From positions 44,319 to 108,318 of the forward strand of contig JAGHQL010000086.1 of assembly GCA_020080175.1 (NCBI GenBank): a stretch of 64,000 nucleotides of DNA, read 5' to 3'. This stretch comes from Glutinoglossum americanum. Lineage: Eukaryota > Ascomycota > Geoglossomycetes > Geoglossales > Geoglossaceae. The notes under the pieces were generated by a model. The model made no database searches and was not told where the DNA came from. It saw nothing but the letters and a program-made list of their open reading frames with translations. The translations under genes were made by a program, and so were the position numbers. This document shows positions 47,101 through 58,236 of this stretch, one piece after another (the stretch's first letter is position 1; every line of letters begins with the position of its first letter).

Positions 47101-47634
47101 AGAACCAGCACGAGACACTTACCAGCGTCCCCAGCATACCAATATGTCTGCTGTGAGCGCCACCGAAGAGCGAGCCGCCGCCCGAGCCTTCTCATCCTTT
47201 GACCAAGGCCCACTTTCAGATGTCCCGGCATTCGTACCTGATGATGATGTGTCACGCACCGAGTCAATCGATCGTTCAATGGCCGCAATAGAACCAGACG
47301 TTCCAAGAGCACGAGAGTCTACCCACTCCTTAGATTCGGAACGGGAACTCGCTGCCAATCGTGATAGATGGGCTCAGATTAGGGAGAATGCTGCAAAGCG
47401 CGTGGCAGCAAAGACAAGCGAAGAGCAATCAAGACCTAGCCAGGCCGCAAGTGCAGATGATGGTGAGACGAGCGGGGAGGAGAGTAAGTTTCACTTAACC
47501 AAGCTGTAATTCAGGCTAAGTCATACTAACGGGATTATCTCCACTTTACAGCCATCGAATCTCGTGTTGCACGTATCAAGGCTCGCGTTGCGGAGCTGAC
47601 AGGCCACATGGATAATCAAAACGAGAGACCATAG
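44127..47634 (+). CDS. MSB1: Morphogenesis/polarity protein MSB1 (DUF1708 domain)
   Basis: Fungal scaffold acting with Cdc42/Rho1 and Bem1 in polarised growth. Six exons (44127-44319, 44408-44562, 44615-44708, 44761-44989, 45046-47483, 47552-47634) encode 1063 residues. The N-terminal RhoGAP-like Msb1 domain spans about residues 1-430: 'RWQDSWLRNEVSPEEVQELL', 'LRTFIRNFFKRPERGGRLG', 'GGVVTWEAYELFRVGE' and 'MDLDDAFWWVWMASLAGEE'. The long C-terminus is disordered and basic/Pro-rich with a 'FKKFFGRKKD' patch and a final acidic coiled segment. I saw no catalytic arginine finger that I would trust. The leader is unusually long. Confidence 0.88.
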
Positions 47635-48575
47635 ATCCATTAAGATGTGAGGGACCCCTACGACAAGTTTTACACGAACAATACCAATTCATAGATTCAA
47701 ACTATAGCGGGAAAAGGACCACCTTTCATATACTCTACTGCCACTCCCTCAACGCACCAATCTGCGCTACTTGATTTCCTTTACTTTCCAGACCAACATC
47801 TTCTCACAAACAGCCATGCGCTTTATACCTTCACCCCCCCCCCTTTTTCCCATGCGTAGAGGTGCAGAGAGGGAAGGGGGGTCAATTCGGTATAGTACGT
47901 GCTGTGCAGCGAAAGCTTTATATAATCTTCAAGGGGGCAGACGGATTTCGAGACAAGGCTTTTTTCTCTTTCGAACAGGCGATTTCCTTGATTCCGATCA
48001 ACAAACAAGATCGTCCAGACCTACCCAAAATAAAATCTCCTTTGTATCCGAACTCCACCGTGCCACCTGAGCTCTCTTCTTTCCGTTTCTCCCCGCGTTG
48101 GTTTCTTTTTCTCATTTACGATGCCTGCTGGAGATACCACCATAAAGCCTGCCCTGTTCTGCCCTTTTTCTTTCCCTTCCGTTTCGATGCTAATTTTCAA
48201 ATTCTTGTCCATTTTTTATTTCCTTTTATACCTTTTTTCTCTTCCCCCCCTCTTGCTTTTGAGGTTTTTTTTTTATTGTAATCCTCACCTCTTCTCACGC
48301 AGACGCAGACACACAAGAACCGGGAATACCAGCAGAAAAATGCCCTGGGAATGGAAAAGAAAAGACTGGGGTAGCGAATAATCAAGTCTGGCAGAGAATG
48401 AAAGATTGGTTTTTTCAAATCCTTTTTTCATTTTCTTTGAAGGGAATTTTTTCGAGAGAATGGAAAATTAGAGATCCGTTTTCGGGGACTTCCCCGTCTT
48501 GAGCCACTAGCTATGATTGATTTCTAAAGCCTGTCTATTCCTGTCTAATGATGTTATATGAATCACCCCAACATC
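47635..48575. other. Convergent 3' spacer MSB1 / PRP16, T- and C-rich
   Basis: About 940 bases with many C and T homopolymers (for example 47834-47848 and 48260-48275). Nothing coding is supported. Confidence 0.5.
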
Positions 48576-51500
48576 CTAAAACCCCCTCCCCACCCTTGGC
48601 GTAACTGGCCTCTTCACCACTCCCTGCGTCGCCACTCTCCGAACCCCCGCCCCCAAAAGCGGCGTAGGAGTATTCCTCCCGCCCCCACGACCCTTTGCTT
48701 CCTCCTCGCTCCTCAGCCTCCTCGCCTCCCGATCCCGATCCTCAGCCATCTGAGCCTCGATCTCCATCTTACGGGAGAACTCCATCTCCGTGACGCGCTT
48801 CTCGCGGGCGGAGTAGCCCTTTTCCTTGACGGAGTAGAAGACACCGCCGAGCTCGGCGAGCCAGTGGGGGTCGACGGATGTTACGGTTGACATGTATTCT
48901 TTGGAGGTTAAGATCAATTCGTGGTAGACTTAGGGTGTTTAGGTTGTTGGTCAGCTGGCCGGTTTTTAACAATTAAAAAAGTGAAGGGAACTCACCGACG
49001 TAGTCAGGGAGGTACCCGAGTCCATACAACGCAGATGTAGGATGCAGCTGAACCGTAACGCTAGTCCTCAAATTGATATACTCCCCAATCCCCTTAACCT
49101 TCGCCGCCTGGTGATAGTAGCCGGAACAGATACACTTCCTAATAACATCCCAATCCGTGCCACAGCTCGTAAAGCTCATCTTCTGAAACTTCATGATATC
49201 CAGCAGCTGCTCCCTAATCTCCTTCGCGCGCCTCAGTGCCTTCGGATGCAGGAAATGCCGCACACACCACCCGTCGGAATATCCGTTGGATTTCCATTGC
49301 TGGTATACGTGCAGGAGGGTCAGGTGGTCGGATTCCGCGACGAAGAATTTCTCGCGCGAGGAGTCGGATTCTTCCTGACGTTCTTTGGGACGGTAGAAGA
49401 CACTGGGGACGGAGAGCATGGAGACGATAGTGAGCATCTCTTCGCTACAGCCGTATTCTTCGGATGTGATGATCAGTTTAGCAAGGGACGGGTCCATGGG
49501 GAAACTTGTCATTTTACGGCCGAGAGTCGTGAGATCGCCGATATTGTCTAGAGCCCCTAGAGCCCAGAGGTCAAACAGGGAAGTTGTAATGGTATCCTGT
49601 GGAGGGGGGTCCATAAAGTCAAAGTCCAACAGATCTTTGACACCTAGGGACTTTAGGAGCAGAACAGTGTTGCTAAGGTTTGTGCGTTGAATTTCCGGAA
49701 TGGTCTGAATATAAAGCTCATTCTTGAACGCCAATTCCGTGTAGAGACGAAAGGCCTTTCCCGGACCCGTTCGGCCAGCTCGGCCGGACCGTTGAGATGA
49801 ATTAGCTTGGGATATCGGAGTGATTTGGAGGGTGTCCATTCCCATTCGAGGGTTGTATACTTTTAGCTTCGAGTAGCCCGCATCCACAACGTACATAATT
49901 CCGTCGACCGTCAAGCTTGTCTCAGCAATATTAGTCGCCACAATCACCTTCCTAACTCCAGGATCTGCTCTCTCGAAGATTTTCGCCTGCAGATCAGCAG
50001 GCATTTGACTGTAGATAGGTAAAATACTAAGCTTGGGCGGATCGTTGAGCAGCCTTAACCGCTCCTCCACAAGCTCGCAGGTGATCTCGATATCCTCCTG
50101 ACCGGTCATGAACACGAGGATATCTCCAGCTCCTTGAGAGACGTGAATAGCAAGCACCTGCTTCACTGCACTATCAACATAGTCTTCACAGGGTGACCGA
50201 GAGAATTGCACATCTACTGGGAACGTTCGCCCAGGAATGAAGAACTCAGGGGCGCCCCCATAGAATCGGGAGAAGCGTTCTGCATTCATCGTAGCAGAGG
50301 TGACGATGAGCTTAAGGTCGCGACGACGCGCGAGAACCTTTTTTATGAGACCCATAAGCACATCAGTATTTAGGGCTCGTTCATGAGCTTCATCCATGAT
50401 GATACATGAGTACTTGTCAAGGTCTGGTTCTACTAGCGACTCTCGCAATAGGACACCATCGGTCATGTCTATACTAATCGTCAGTGATACACGTGTGATC
50501 AACAGATCAGATACGATAACCTACACTTGATTATAGTCTCGTTGCTAGTGCAATCTTCAAAACGAATGGCATAACCCACTAAACCCCCAAGCCTCACCTC
50601 CATCTCTTCGCTCACACGCTTGGCTACACTCATCGCCGCTACGCGGCGCGGTTGCGTACAACCTATCAACCCGATCCTCCCGTAGCCGTCCTCATAGAGA
50701 AATTGCGTCAATTGCGTGGTCTTTCCTGATCCAGTCTCCCCGACAACAATCACAACCTGGTTGTCTCGTATTACCCGTAGCAGCTCCTCTCGTACAGCGA
50801 ACGCCGGTAAGAATTCCCGTTGTTCCTGCAGGGTCTTGCTCTTACTGAATTGGCTCTGGCCTTCATTTTTTTTGAGATGCTCGGAAAACTTGCTCGATCC
50901 CTTGCCACCTTCATCCCCGGGGCCAGGCGCTGCGCTATCTCCATCATCTTCCTTGACACCCATCAAGTTTCCTAGCGTCGTTCCCGCCATATTAGTCGCC
51001 TCTTGTGCCTGCTTTTGCCGCTCCTTTTGCTGCCGCTTCTCTCGCACAACCCTGCTGCCTTTCCGACTGAATACCGCCATATCGCTCTGGGGATCCCTAA
51101 TGGCGGGCACAGGCTCTAGTTGCTTTGTAAAAATCTTCCTGCCATCTAAGAATGGGGGTTTGAGATCATGCACCAGTAGATGCACCCTTGTACCCTCTTC
51201 ATCTTCTTCCAGTCCACCGTCGCCAAAATCTCGCCGTTGAGCTACCCCAGATGTAAGCATACGGTTCGTCTCCCAGGCATCGACATCCCGCTGCTTCTGC
51301 GCAGCTCTTGCGGTCATCCGCTTCATATTCTTCTTCTCGCTTAACGCCGCCTCCCTCTGCTGATCGGCCCATGTACTATCGGCAGAGCCAAACGGGTTAT
51401 GTGTCTCATCGCCAAAGGTGTGCCCAAATTCATCCCCAGCATACCAGTCCCGGTCCAGGGCATTTGACTCTTCTTCTGATACAAAGGGCTCTGGACCATC

Positions 51501-51722
51501 AAACTTGCTCTGATGCGGTGTTGATGCATTACTAGGATTCCAAGGAGTAGATGCGCGAGACTGTCCAAAACGGTCTCTCGAGCGGAGGGGAGTAGCAGCA
51601 CCTCGAGATGTTCGAGATGTTGATGGGCGGAAGCTAGAGGGACGAGAAGGGATGGCAAAGCGATCATCCGATCGCAGAGGACCCTGGTCTAGCTTTCTCC
51701 GCTTGGGGCTGTCTTCTGCCAT
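48576..51722 (-). CDS. PRP16: Pre-mRNA splicing DEAH-box ATPase PRP16
   Basis: RNA helicase that remodels the spliceosome between the two catalytic steps. Three exons (50525-51722, 48996-50468, 48576-48928) encode 1007 residues. A Ser/Arg-rich, disordered N-terminus (about 300 residues) precedes the helicase core: motif I 'GETGSGKTT' near 328-336, '[15 protein letters not shown]' (Ia), 'DEAH' near 425-428 (II), '[10 protein letters not shown]' (III), '[14 protein letters not shown]' (V) and '[18 protein letters not shown]' (VI). The HA2 and OB-fold regions follow ('[20 protein letters not shown]') with a Prp16-type C-terminus ('[20 protein letters not shown]'). The first intron breaks the codon before Met-Thr-Asp-Gly, upstream of the DEAH motif. 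Confidence 0.95.
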
Positions 51723-52197
51723 GGTAAGGAACCTACAGTCCCTCGACTCGGTTTTCCAATAAAGTGGTGAGGCCGAACTAATTGCAGTTGAAACTTAAGG
51801 CTCAGTCACTTGGCATCAGATACGACGTCATGCCGCTTTTACCCGATGGCTTAGCACTCTGCTTCCCAGTATGTTGTGCCCGCACCAATCACCCCTAAAC
51901 CGCCGTGGGGCTGATTGACGTGTCGCAGGTACGCAGCTCCATCCCCAATCCCCGCCCGTACCATAATACGAGGGCACTACAATATAGATTAATCGACTAC
52001 CACATTGAAACGCATGCTGTCACGCATATCAGGAACATTTGTTAACTAATTCGGGGTTTCTACACCACCAGAACAACGCCTTGAGGCATGGAGGTGCTCG
52101 TGCCGAGAGAAGTATGGGATTGCAGCAAACCGGGGTGGAGGGAGGGGAGAGGGGCATGCTAGAACCGCATTACAGAATCTGTCCCAATCCGCCAGGC
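51723..52197. promoter_or_regulatory. PRP16 promoter region
   Basis: About 475 bases upstream of PRP16. The right part borders the chorismate synthase relic, and parts of it may be more degraded remains of the same gene. Confidence 0.4.
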
Positions 52198-52467
52198 CGC
52201 CTAACAACCAAACTCAACAATTCCTCTAGCATCCAAGGCGGCATCACAGGCAGTTCTCCCCTCTACCCACTTCCGCGTGGCTTTCAAATCCCCTGCCGCA
52301 GTCAGCCAAGCCCAGCACACCGCCCTTACAACAGTGACGAAGGAATTCTCGACCGCCACGACCCCTGCGTCGTCCCGCGCGCTGTGCCCACCGTAGAGAC
52401 TATCGCTGCGCTGGTGATTATGGATGCATCCTTGGCGCAGCAGGCGGGGCAGACGGCTAGGTCACCA
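52198..52467 (+). pseudogene. Frameshifted relic of chorismate synthase (C-terminal part)
   Basis: Chorismate synthase makes chorismate in the shikimate pathway. Here only a C-terminal fragment is recognisable, split over two frames. Frame one (52198-52257) reads 'RLTTKLNNSSSIQGGIT', close to the family's Thr-Lys-x-Asn-Asn-Ser-Gly-Gly-Ile-Gln-Gly-Gly motif. The next part (52271-52324) shifts frame and reads 'FRVAFKSPAAVSQAQHTA', matching the following family block. The last part (52354-52467) returns to frame one with 'RHDPCVVPRAVPTVET', the third chorismate synthase signature, and a terminal helix. The two shifts cannot be repaired by introns, no catalytic N-terminal two thirds is recognisable, and 'NNSSS' replaces 'NNSGG'. 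The functional gene is presumably elsewhere in the genome. Confidence 0.8.
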
Positions 52468-53012
52468 TCCCGGGCCAATATGTATAACACGACGCTTTTA
52501 TTCAACTACTAAGCTAAGATCAAGTAACACTTGAAAAAGCTAGAATTAACTTGGAGGGAACAATAGGCCCTCAGGAACCCCCGAATGACCACATATGGTA
52601 CAAGGTCCCAGTTCCAATTCCAATTCCCCGAAGCCATATCGACTCTGTCCGAGCCACCTCTCCCCAGGGAACACCATCCCACCACATGACTGAGCTATCA
52701 TTTCATCGTCATTAAGGACAGGACGGAAGCCAGCAGGCCTCCAAAGAAAACACAAGCGTCGTGGTGAATCCCCTTTCCTTGCCCCCCCACCTGATCCATA
52801 TAGGAAATATACCAAAGCAACTCCACGTATCCATCTTCTGTCAGTGACTAGGAAAAAAGTGGTAGAGTAGAAAGGTAAAAATTATACAAAGAAATAGTTA
52901 TAAAAAAGGAGTTGGAGAAAACAAGTGCTGTAGGTCAGCTGCTGTAGCGATAGCAACATCAGGAAACCAGTTCCTGAACAGGAAGCCGTATTTTGTTCGA
53001 GTAACCAAGGAT
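52468..53012. other. Spacer 3' of the hypothetical gene
   Basis: About 545 bases. A leftward open frame at 52546-52815 looks mildly protein-like ('LNDDEMIAQSCGGMVFPGE') but matches no family I know and has no flanking splice signals that extend it. Confidence 0.35.
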
Positions 53013-53753
53013 CTAAATCCATCCAGCACCCAAAATCGGCAGTTGATCCTCGAACACGCCACCAAACAAGCTCTCAATCTCCATCATGTAGTCTTCCGCC
53101 AAAAACTTCCTCAGCCCCCTCTCTTGCATCAAAAGATCTTCCTTGCTACTCTCCAAATTAAACTCCTCAACTAGCTCATTGACTTGCTCTAGTTCCTTTC
53201 CAAAGGGGTGGGCCAGCTGGTCGGCGCCAGCCGAGCTTGACGAAGAAACACTCCGCTTCAGGCCTGGCCCGGCAGCTACACTGCTCACAAGGTTGGGAGG
53301 CGATGCGCGTTTCTGCGACCGCCGATGTGCAAGCATATGTGATTGCCTTGTGTGGGAAAGAGCTCGCTGTGGCACCGGCGGTACATCTTCAGGTTGATGA
53401 GTAGTTGTAGAATCCAGCCTACCAGAGGGAGGAAAATAGATCGACAGGTGGTTAGGTCCCACCGGCGACCTAGGTGGAGAGTCGAGAGAGACAGAGGCCG
53501 AGGCAGAATGAGATGGCGAGTGATCTGAATCAGATGCGGAAGATAACGAGGAAGAACTGCGGATGTTGGGTGCATTGTATGATAGCATGTTCGTTGTTGA
53601 AATTAACGCAATAGGCGCAGAGATCTTACGCCGGGAAATTGGTGTGTTCGAGGTACGCTTTGTTGAAACTGATGCTCTCGGAGGCAGAGCAGGAGTAGGC
53701 GTCGAGTCGACATATTTATTTCGCCGACCCGTAAATGCTCGTGCAATGTCCAT
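53013..53753 (-). CDS. Conserved hypothetical fungal protein, Ser-rich
   Basis: Single exon, 246 residues, intron-free. The N-terminus is basic ('MDIARAFTGRRNKYVD'), followed by a conserved-looking 'RRKISAPIALISTTNMLSYN' and 'APNIR', a long Ser/Pro-rich low-complexity stretch with possible phosphosites, and a C-terminal helical part 'FGKELEQVNELVEEFNLESS' and 'LRKFLAEDYMMEIESLFGG'. I recall similar proteins in filamentous ascomycetes ('KISAPMELISTTNMLSYNAP'-like), which supports it being real, but no function is known. Its leader region upstream is long and gene-free. Confidence 0.75.
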   Translation of the reverse strand: MDIARAFTGRRNKYVDSTPTPALPPRASVSTKRTSNTPISRRKISAPIALISTTNMLSYNAPNIRSSSSLSSASDSDHSPSHSASASVSLDSPPRSPVGPNHLSIYFPPSGRLDSTTTHQPEDVPPVPQRALSHTRQSHMLAHRRSQKRASPPNLVSSVAAGPGLKRSVSSSSSAGADQLAHPFGKELEQVNELVEEFNLESSKEDLLMQERGLRKFLAEDYMMEIESLFGGVFEDQLPILGAGWI

Positions 53754-55677
53754 TGCGATATGGCGAGACGACAGTCAAGACGTTAGTTCGGTCGACGTGT
53801 TCCGGAACGTCCCTCAGTCTCTGAACAGTGGCGGAACTTGCTCGCGCACGCGCAAATCTGCGATGCGCAAATGATATCCCGAAGCTGAAAACCTGCAACC
53901 TCTGGGGAATTGACTGTTTTTGTGGAGTTTAGGAGATCCACACCCTATTAGGATTTTAAAGATCTTATGAAGAAGTCGGGGGAGGGATTAGGTGAGGTGA
54001 TGTGACAGAAACAGGGCGGCAAATGTGCTGACACGACTGGTCGAGGCGCAGGATGTTGTTTGACAGTGAATCGGTTGGAATTTTGAAACAGCCAAACCAA
54101 ATTTCCGATTTTGATAAAGAAGGTGGGAGTTTAGGGGTCCGGAATCGGCGAATGTGTTAAGGATTATCTTTCAATCAAGCTTGCTGCGACGGCTTTCAGT
54201 CTTGAGAGAAGGAAGTCCCTAGGTACTTCTGACAAGTACGTAGTGATAAACAAAGACGGTACTTAACCTGTATCGGACGCTGTCCGCTAATGGAAGGAGT
54301 GAAAAGATGGTGTGTATCTGCTGAGAAGAGAGAGTGTCTGGCAGTTATCCAGTTTCCTATAGGCTCTACCGTGCGAAAAGGAGGGGAACGACCACAGATC
54401 GTGAGGAAAAGAGGTCCCTTAGTGTACAAAGCGCAAGGGAAGAAACAAAGCTGGGTGGACGAAGGAAGAAGAGGAAGCTGGTCACTTCCAAGGAAAAACG
54501 AAAAGCGCAGCTGTGCGAGGGAAAAAACCCGCACAGCCGCTGCCACAGTACGGGACGGCAGAATCGGGTGGATCAGGGGGGGGCACGGGAAAGGGAGGTG
54601 AACATGCACCTTGCCTCGATCATCCTAGACAGCCAAGCGCCGAGGTGGAGCCAGTAACACAGCCAGCACAACTGCCAGCTACGCCTAGGCCTCCTCTCAC
54701 CAGTGGCCATCGCCCTCCCCGGTACCATTTCCCAATGGCCGGGGGGCAACCTGAGGCGAAGGAACCCATCCCAGGCGTAACGTGAAAAGCCAAGCCAGCC
54801 AACTCTGCGCGAACAACGGCCCAGGGCCGCCATGCAGAACACCGTCCCTCGTTCGGGGCGCGCGATTTCCCACATGCGACACACCCACAAACAGCCCAAC
54901 GACGCTGAGTGGGCGGCCAGAAGCGCCACTAACGGCATGAACACCTCCCACGCTCCGTTCAGCATCTTGAGTGTTTCGCCATCGTGCGCATGGTACGAGA
55001 ACTCCCCCAGCGAATCGCATGGGAGGAGGGCATCAGCAGACGGCAGGCAAGCATATGTGTGGGATGGGATGGGAAAAGCACGGCGCTGAAAAGAAAAAAA
55101 ATTAAAAAAAATTAAAGAGGTTTTAGTCAATTCGGACCGGGATAAGCTATCTAGGACCAAACATCACTTGCGCGGTGGCCCCTTCTGCCTCTGGGATCCC
55201 GAAGATACGGTGTGCGTGTGTGCGTATACGACCCAGTTTGGTTTTGAAGCTTTGCCCGGGGGGTAGCATGTAGGAACGCGAAAGTTACTGCTGCTCAATT
55301 CCCAATTCGCACCGTCTTTTAATTAACACGAAAGGCCGTGATTGTCTATATAGTACTTTGCGGCTGTACGTACATACATATATTGGAAGTACTATGCACA
55401 GCGCTTACAGGCAAATCTATTGCCCCTTCGAGGTATTCCAGAATGAATTGATTGCATATAGCATCTCCCAGATGAGCAGTGAGCCAAACCCGGCGGGTCA
55501 TTTGCGTTTAGTGCATAATACAGCAGCCTCGGCCCGATATCAGCAGAATGGGTATAATGCATATCCCAATCTGTTTCGCGCGAACCCCAGATCGTACGCG
55601 TTTCTTGAGCGCGCTCGGAGAAATTCTCTCACCCCTTTAAATGCTTACACAATTAGGATAACCCGAGAGGCACCCTC
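53754..55677. other. Gene-free interval, about 1.9 kb
   Basis: Between the hypothetical gene start and the PWP1 3' end. It contains a leftward open frame of 195 codons (54573-55160) and overlapping frames on both strands that look like chance openings in GC-rich sequence. No domain, splice pattern or RNA gene is recognised. It may be a long promoter/leader of the hypothetical gene. Confidence 0.4.
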
Positions 55678-57487
55678 TCAATCCTCGTCCATGGACTCCC
55701 ACCCTTCCCTTTCAGCAATCTCTTCCTTTCCCTCTTCCGCCGCTTCTACACGGTCTTCAGCCTCAGCCTCACCCTCATCCTCTTCGCTACTCTCTTCTTC
55801 CTCCAACCCGACCAGCCTCTCCTTGACCTCTCCCTCAACTGGCGCGACTCGATGCGCGAAAGCCCGCCGCACCGCTGCGTTCGTCGAAGTGTCCCATATT
55901 TGCATTACGCCTTTGCTGCCGGCTACTGCTAACCTGAAGCCAACTTCTTTATCTGGAGCAAAATTCGCCGAAAAGACCTTGCCTACTCCAAGATTCCTTG
56001 ACACGACCATACTGGGGCCACTAGGTTGTACATTCCACAATTTGACCTCCTTGTCGGTAGATCCAGTGGCCAAAAACCCAGGAATAATGGGGTTCACGTC
56101 AAAGGAAGACACCGATTCATCATGGGCTTGGAGCTTCCAGACGGGTCTCGAGGTTTCGGGCGACGATGGAGCAACCCGGGCATCGTGGAAATGGATGACC
56201 CCGTTTTCGGTAGATATCTAAAAGGCATCAGAGATCCGAGTTGTATCGATTTAGATATGACATACGTAAAAAAAGTTTGGATCATGGGGATCCCATCGCA
56301 CCATCTCAACGTCACTCTCGACCCCCCACCGGGGTGCCTTTGCATCCGGTGCGCGCATGTCTGCCGCCACAACGGTACGGTCGTAGCTGCCGCTAAGTAG
56401 AATAGTTGATTCCTTTGGGTGCCATGACAAGGAACAAACTTTGTCCGTATGATGCGAATACGATTTGGCACATGCGGTTGTATTCAAATCCCACAGTTTC
56501 ACTGTTTTGTCTGCCGACGAAGACGCCAACAAGTTCCGGTGGTGTCGGTTTGCGGCCAGAGAAAGAACGGCGTCCACATGGTAACGATCGTCTGCTTTTT
56601 TAGACTTCTTTCGTTTCTTCTTTTTCTTCTTGTTACTCTCCGAGGATTCCCCGCTCCGGCCTAGGATCGCGTTGGGGTACAAGCAATCGATTAAGTCGAG
56701 GTCCCATACCTCGATATCCGGATCAAACGTTCCCACGGCCACGAAATTGCCATTGGTGTCCTTTCCAGCCTCCCCTTTCCCTTTTCCAACCGGAATGTCT
56801 AGCCATTCAACGCAAAGTGGGATAGCGGGCAGCATTATATCGTGGTGTACGTAGAGATTATCTGCCTCGTCTTCGTAAACATAAACTTCCAAGTGAGCAA
56901 CTTCATCCTCCACCTTTGCGGCTAGCACAAGATTATCAGTCGCAAGGATCTGAAGTTCTTCTCGCTCTTCATTATCCTCTTCGTTCTAAAACCCGTCAGC
57001 TCTCGCCATGGCTGGATGACTCCCGATGTGCCGACCTCTTGTAACGTTATGTACGGGTCCTGAGCATTGGACACGTAGTAGGCCAATGATTTCACATTTC
57101 CAAACATCCCCATGGTTTCTCCATCTTCGCCGTCCTTAGTGTCATCGTCATCATAGTGTTCGAGGTCATATTCCTTAAGGTCATCATCAACGTCACTAGA
57201 TGCAAACACCCGTTATCAATTATGTTTTTGCCAATGTCCTCTCTCTGAGCTCACCCCAACGACCGTGGCGCTTCAGCAGCCTTAGATTTCCCCTTCGACG
57301 GACCACCTACCCCAGAGGTCTCTCCAGCCTGATTCCGTGCTTCGTCCAGGTGTTCCTTTGCTTCTTCGAGCTGGAGCTTCGCAAGGCTTGATATCCGCTC
57401 GAATTCCTCGTCGTTAAAATCGTACTTAGTTGGGAAGGGAGCGGCAAAGCCGCGAGGCACCCATGCAGTTGCCGTGATCATAGACAT
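55678..57487 (-). CDS. PWP1: Periodic tryptophan protein PWP1 (WD40), ribosome biogenesis
   Basis: Nucleolar WD40 protein needed for pre-rRNA processing and rDNA chromatin. Four exons (57255-57487, 57036-57195, 56266-56985, 55678-56217) encode 550 residues. The N-terminus 'MITATAWVPRGFAAPFPTKY' is the Pwp1 hallmark; I start at the first ATG (57487), two residues ahead of the family start at 57481. An acidic stretch follows, then WD repeats ending in 'EVWDLDL', 'VKLWDLN', 'VKLWNVQ' and 'MQIWDTS', with a lysine-rich patch (11 of 12 residues basic) near 'SNKKKKKKRKKSKK'. The C-terminus is a Glu-rich tail ('EEEESSEEDEGEAEAEDR'). Confidence 0.93.
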
Positions 57488-58214
57488 AATCGCAGCATGG
57501 ATATAAAATAAAGTCTGGGAAACAAAATGTGGGATTTTCCGGTGGGCCCTTTTTTTGAGCCGCACTCGGACGCTTGCCAAGACTCAACCACTACCCTCCA
57601 AAATTTTTCCCTTCTACCTCCTTGCCTACTAAAAAGTTATCAACATATCGGATTCGTAAGTCATAATTCCCTTTATCTAGGATCTATCACGCATGATGAG
57701 AATATAAATCACCCGATCTCCCAAGGAAGAGCCGTATAAGGATGCAGTATCGTCAAATGCTGTTTTCGCTGCTTAGAAATGGGTCTCTGACGCAAAATCG
57801 CCTCCGAATATTGAACATGCCCGCGTCAATCGTGTTGGAGTACGAAAGCTAATTGAAGAATAGGAGTCGCTGCAGGCTCCAGTAGGTGGTTAATACCAAC
57901 CCTATCTCAGTTTCAGCATGTCATTCGAAACAAATCACCCGTACAGACACCAGAATATCCGTCGTAGAGCGCAATTCTAATATTCTTTTATCGAGCTTCA
58001 ATATTGATATACCTCTGGCCGTTACTTCGTTTATTGTGAGACTACGCTTTACCAATCCAGAGCCACGAGAACGTTCCAACGGCTGCACATATTCGGGGGC
58101 GATGGTTTAAGATAGGTCACGAACAATCTATCTAAAATCTCACCCGAATGTTTGAGAACTTCAACGTCAAGACGACCGATATTGACACTTCGAAGAGCGC
58201 CTCCAAGAACCATC

Positions 58215-58236
58215 TAGGTTACCATCAGGTAACCTA
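58215..58236. repeat. Perfect inverted repeat (9-bp arms, 4-nt loop)
   Basis: The sequence reads TAGGTTACC, then ATCA, then GGTAACCTA. The arms are exact reverse complements, so it can form a hairpin or act as a dyad binding site. No gene starts nearby. Confidence 0.85.

Noticed and set aside
54573-55160. A 195-codon leftward open frame
   Set aside because: No recognisable motif, Trp/Arg/Cys-rich composition typical of non-coding frames, and overlapping open frames of similar length on the opposite strand.
55358-56221. A 287-codon plus-strand frame over the PWP1 3' end
   Set aside because: Antisense to the acidic, Ser/Glu-rich last exon of PWP1, whose WD repeats leave no doubt about the coding strand.
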